DNA from: Rhodospirillaceae bacterium
Lineage (GTDB): Bacteria; Pseudomonadota; Alphaproteobacteria; CADEGL01
Length of the DNA: 7,503 nt
Assembly: GCA_018699755.1 (NCBI GenBank)
Contig: JABIRQ010000381.1
Span: forward strand, 1 to 7,503
Reading direction: 5' to 3'
Below, piece after piece: positions 5,772 to 7,503 of this stretch. Position numbers and translations under genes: made by a program. How positions within the stretch are numbered: position 1 is the stretch's first letter; every line of letters starts with the position of its first letter. The notes below the pieces were generated by a model. It saw only the letters and a program-made list of their open reading frames with translations, was not told the origin of the DNA and did not search any database.

Positions 5772-6263
5772 CTAGTCGGGAATCCGGGGATGCTCGACCC
5801 GGTCGCCGGGCCGGATGCCCAGGCGCGCCGCCGATCCCCCGGCCAGTTCGAGCACGAAGCGCACGGGACCGATCGAGCCGATCGGCGTCTCGTCGAGCGG
5901 TTTCGCCTCGGCGTGGATCGATTCGATCACCCCGCCCTCGCCGATAAAGATCATGTCCAGCGGTATCAGGGTGTTGCGCATCCAGAAGGCCGCCGGCCGC
6001 GGCGTGGCGAAATCGAAGAGCATCCCCGTGCCGGGCATCAGACCCAAGCGGCACATCAGGCCGATCGCCCGTTCGCTCGTCTCGTCCGCCAATTCGACCT
6101 GGAACCTCTGCTCCCCCTCCCCGGTCCGAATGACCAGGGGCGAGGTGGGCAAGGGCCGGACCTCGATCCGGGCGCAATCGTCCGCGCGAGCCTGCGCCTG
6201 AGCGGAAGGCTCGGGCACCGCTGCGAAAAGGACGAGGAAGACGACGAGGAACGCGCGTTTCAT
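5772..6263 (-). CDS. Exported DUF192 family protein
   Basis: This 163-residue protein has a cleavable signal peptide (positive MKR, hydrophobic AFLVVFLVLFAAV, and an AQAQA-type cleavage region near residue 25), so the mature domain is predicted to be periplasmic. No lipobox cysteine is seen. The DUF192 domain fills residues 50-160 with the typical strings QVELADETSERAIGLMCR (54-71), GTGMLFDF (78-85), AFWMRNTLIPLDMIFI (92-107), and the end ARLGIRPGDRVEH. The function of this small beta-rich family is not established. The same frame stays open upstream to 6650, but the residues before 6263 are arginine- and proline-rich and lack family pattern, and the signal peptide fixes this start. No ribosome binding site precedes the ATG, and a promoter at 6270-6298 would start transcription at or next to it, suggesting a leaderless mRNA. 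It is divergent from the thiamine operon. Confidence 0.9.
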   Translation of the reverse strand: MKRAFLVVFLVLFAAVPEPSAQAQARADDCARIEVRPLPTSPLVIRTGEGEQRFQVELADETSERAIGLMCRLGLMPGTGMLFDFATPRPAAFWMRNTLIPLDMIFIGEGGVIESIHAEAKPLDETPIGSIGPVRFVLELAGGSAARLGIRPGDRVEHPRIPD

Positions 6264-6269
6264 GGAACG

Positions 6270-6298
6270 GAGATAGCGTGCACGGCCCCGCGGGGCAA
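6270..6298 (-). promoter_or_regulatory. Candidate promoter of the DUF192 gene
   Basis: On the minus strand TTGCCC (6298-6293) is followed after 17 bases by TATCTC (6275-6270). The predicted start site, 6 to 8 bases further, is at 6264-6262, which is the ATG itself (6263). Confidence 0.5.
6285..6296. repeat. 12-base perfect palindrome within the DUF192 promoter
   Basis: GCCCCGCGGGGC is its own reverse complement and covers part of the -35 element and the spacer of the proposed DUF192 promoter. It could be an operator for a dimeric repressor, but a chance palindrome is possible in DNA this GC-rich. Confidence 0.4.
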
Positions 6299-6304
6299 TC
6301 GGCC

Positions 6305-6335
6305 TTGCCAAGTCCCCGTCCGAGCGCCCTATACT
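6305..6335 (+). promoter_or_regulatory. Candidate promoter of the riboswitch-controlled thiamine operon
   Basis: TTGCCA (6305-6310) and TATACT (6330-6335) are separated by 19 bases; reading the -10 element as CTATAC (6329-6334), the form common in alphaproteobacteria, gives 18. Transcription would begin near 6341-6343, just before the TPP aptamer. It stands back to back with the DUF192 promoter. Confidence 0.6.
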
Positions 6336-6342
6336 GACCGAA

Positions 6343-6433
6343 CACCCGGGGGAGCCGTCGCGCGCGGCTGAGAGGTCCACATCCGGACGACCCCTTGAAC
6401 CTGATCCGGTTCGTACCGGCGAAGGAAGGCGTG
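6343..6433 (+). ncRNA. TPP riboswitch (THI element)
   Basis: All conserved blocks of the thiamine pyrophosphate aptamer are present in order. GGGGGAGCC (6348-6356) starts P2, with AGCCG (6353-6357) pairing to CGGCT (6365-6369). CTGAGAGG follows (6368-6375), then the P3 stem with GTCC (6375-6378) pairing to GGAC (6385-6388). ACCCCTTGAACCTGAT (6390-6405) leads into the P5 stem, CCGGT (6406-6410) with ACCGG (6415-6419), and the 3' conserved CGAAGGAA (6420-6427). The Shine-Dalgarno sequence AAGGAAGG (6422-6429) is part of this 3' segment, six bases before the GTG start at 6436. There is no room for a separate terminator, so TPP binding is predicted to hide the ribosome binding site and repress translation of the transporter operon. 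Confidence 0.95.
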
Positions 6434-6435
6434 AT

Positions 6436-7215
6436 GTGAGCACCCCCTCCGAATCAATCCCGCGCCTCGATAACGCGCCGTCGCTCACCCTGACCGGCGC
6501 GCGCCTGGAATTCGGCGGCGCACCCCTGTTCGAAGGGCTGGACATCGCCATCGAAGGCGGGCGCTGGACCTGTCTTCTGGGTCCCAGCGGGGTCGGAAAA
6601 ACCAGCCTTCTGCGCTTGATCGCCGGGCTGACCGACGCGGCCGCCGGCACCGTGACTTGCGGGGACGGAGCGCCCCTCCAGGGGCGTATCGCCTATATGG
6701 CGCAACAGGATCTGTTGCTGCCCTGGGCGACGGTCCTGGAGAACGTGATGCTCGGGCACCGCCTGCGCGGCGCGCGGGATCCGCAAGGCGAAGTCACGGC
6801 CCAAGCCACAGCCCTGCTCGACCGGGTCGGCCTCCGCGGGCGGGGCAACGATCGGCCGGCGGCCCTGTCCGGCGGCCAGCGTCAGCGCGCCGCCCTTGCC
6901 CGGACCCTGATGGAGGACCGCGCCATCGTCCTGATGGACGAACCCTTCTCGGCCGTCGATGCGATCACCCGATACCGTCTTCAGGGCCTGGCCGCGGAAC
7001 TGCTGGCCGGGCGCACCGTGCTGCTGGTGACCCACGACCCGATGGAGGCGCTGCGCCTGGGCGATGCCGTCCATGTCATGGCCGGCCATCCGGCGCGCCT
7101 GGACGTGCCCCTGCGTCCGGTCGGCGCCCGTCCGCGCGACCCCGGCAATCCCGAGTTGCGCGCGATGCAGGCCGATCTGCTGCGGCGCCTCGCCGCCGCC
7201 GAGGCGAATCCATGA
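6436..7215 (+). CDS. thiZ: ABC transporter ATP-binding protein, predicted thiamine-precursor (hydroxymethylpyrimidine) importer
   Basis: This 259-residue cytoplasmic ATPase powers an inner-membrane importer. Walker A is GPSGVGKT (49-56), the Q-loop region is AYMAQQDLLLPW (86-97), the ABC signature is LSGGQRQR (144-151), Walker B is IVLMDEP (164-170), and the H-loop histidine is in THD (His200). The Q-loop context LLPW and the short C-terminus fit the nitrate/taurine/ThiZ-type subfamily. Position directly behind a TPP riboswitch makes a thiamine-related substrate very likely. The ThiXYZ system, proposed to import hydroxymethylpyrimidine, is the best match, but the substrate is inferred from regulation and subfamily only. 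The start is a GTG with AAGGAAGG six bases upstream; an ATG immediately followed by a stop (ATGTGA, 6434-6439) overlaps it. It overlaps the permease gene by 4 bases (ATGA), implying translational coupling. Confidence 0.9.
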   Translation: MSTPSESIPRLDNAPSLTLTGARLEFGGAPLFEGLDIAIEGGRWTCLLGPSGVGKTSLLRLIAGLTDAAAGTVTCGDGAPLQGRIAYMAQQDLLLPWATVLENVMLGHRLRGARDPQGEVTAQATALLDRVGLRGRGNDRPAALSGGQRQRAALARTLMEDRAIVLMDEPFSAVDAITRYRLQGLAAELLAGRTVLLVTHDPMEALRLGDAVHVMAGHPARLDVPLRPVGARPRDPGNPELRAMQADLLRRLAAAEANP

Positions 7216-7503
7216 GGTTGCTGCGGCCCGTCATCATCCTCGCCGGGCTGATCGCCCTATGGCAGGCGGCCGTCTGGCTGCTCGCCCTGCCCCACTACAT
7301 CCTGCCCGCGCCCGCGCGGGTGGCGGCGGCCTGGTGGGACCGGGCCGATTCGATCCTGGGCCATGCCGCCGTGACCGGGGCGGAGATCCTGCTTGGCCTG
7401 GCCCTTGGCGGCGCGCTCGGCTGCGTCAGCGCCCTGGTCCTGGCCAGCTATCGGCCGGCGCGGCGCTGGCTCATGCCCGTCCTGGTCGTCAGCCAAGCCA
7501 TCC
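7212..7503 (+). CDS. thiX: ABC transporter permease, ThiX-like (5' part, cut by the window end)
   Basis: The first 97 residues of an inner-membrane permease of the binding-protein-dependent family are visible. Residues 3-25 form the first membrane helix, followed by LPHYILPAPARVAAAWW, the conserved periplasmic motif of nitrate/taurine/ThiX-type permeases (a proline-rich string before the second helix). A long hydrophobic Gly/Ala-rich stretch (about 52-80) is the second helix, followed by the positively charged loop RPARRW. The ATG overlaps the stop of the ATPase gene (ATGA at 7212-7215), so the pair forms one operon under the TPP riboswitch. The conserved EAA loop and the periplasmic binding protein (ThiY) would lie beyond the edge. 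The gene symbol rests on the riboswitch context. Confidence 0.85.
   Translation, partial: MRLLRPVIILAGLIALWQAAVWLLALPHYILPAPARVAAAWWDRADSILGHAAVTGAEILLGLALGGALGCVSALVLASYRPARRWLMPVLVVSQAI

Noticed and set aside
5719..6345. Alternative minus-strand frame of 208 residues over the DUF192 gene
   Set aside because: It has no family pattern, while the other frame has a signal peptide and a full DUF192 domain.
6264..6650. An N-terminal extension of the DUF192 gene to a start at 6650
   Set aside because: It would run antisense through the riboswitch and the start of thiZ, has no protein-like pattern, and would bury the signal peptide.
1..7503. CRISPR arrays, insertion sequences, toxin-antitoxin or phage-defence genes
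   Set aside because: No spaced repeats, transposase, terminal inverted repeats or defence-protein motifs were seen on either strand.

Overview
The window is GC-rich with strong G/C bias at third codon positions and reads like ordinary chromosome of an alphaproteobacterium (Rhodospirillales-like by overall impression). The best taxonomic pointer is a stand-alone bacterial homologue of the mitochondrial complex I accessory subunit NDUFS4, which is typical of alphaproteobacteria. No transposase, integrase, phage gene, CRISPR array or toxin-antitoxin pair is visible, and I see no obvious multi-gene novel system. The points of interest are small: an unlisted 33-residue ORF, several regulatory sites, and departures from consensus in two proteins.

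Layout. 1-900: the C-terminal end of an unrecognised protein (2-157), then a DUF697 membrane protein (285-788) and a strong, probably bidirectional terminator (835-871) shared with the convergent tRNA-Arg(TCT) (900-976, minus). 1180-4089: a plus-strand AMP-forming acyl-CoA-synthetase-like enzyme (ANL superfamily) convergent, with only 21 bases between stops, on a minus-strand sodium:neurotransmitter-symporter-family transporter. 4189-4613: the NDUFS4-like gene and, upstream on the same strand, tRNA-Pro(TGG), with a good promoter candidate at 4670-4698. 4816-5481: a plus-strand metal-dependent O-methyltransferase. 5570-5671: a 33-codon ORF with a strong ribosome binding site, preceded by a 9-base direct repeat. 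5772-6263: a minus-strand exported DUF192 protein that looks leaderless. 6305-7503: a plus-strand thiamine-pathway operon, with promoter, TPP riboswitch, ABC ATPase (ThiZ-like) and an overlapping permease (ThiX-like) cut by the window end.

How it fits together. The clearest functional unit is the riboswitch-controlled ABC importer, predicted to take up a thiamine precursor such as hydroxymethylpyrimidine when thiamine pyrophosphate is scarce; the Shine-Dalgarno sequence lies in the 3' end of the aptamer, so control is probably translational. tRNA-Pro, the NDUFS4-like gene and the transporter are codirectional, and only the tRNA has a promoter I can recognise, so read-through is plausible; a strong hairpin separates the last two. 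The acyl-CoA-synthetase-like gene and the O-methyltransferase have no pathway partners in view, so their substrates cannot be named. Three candidate promoters share a TTGCC-type -35 element with a TATCTC or TATACT -10 element.
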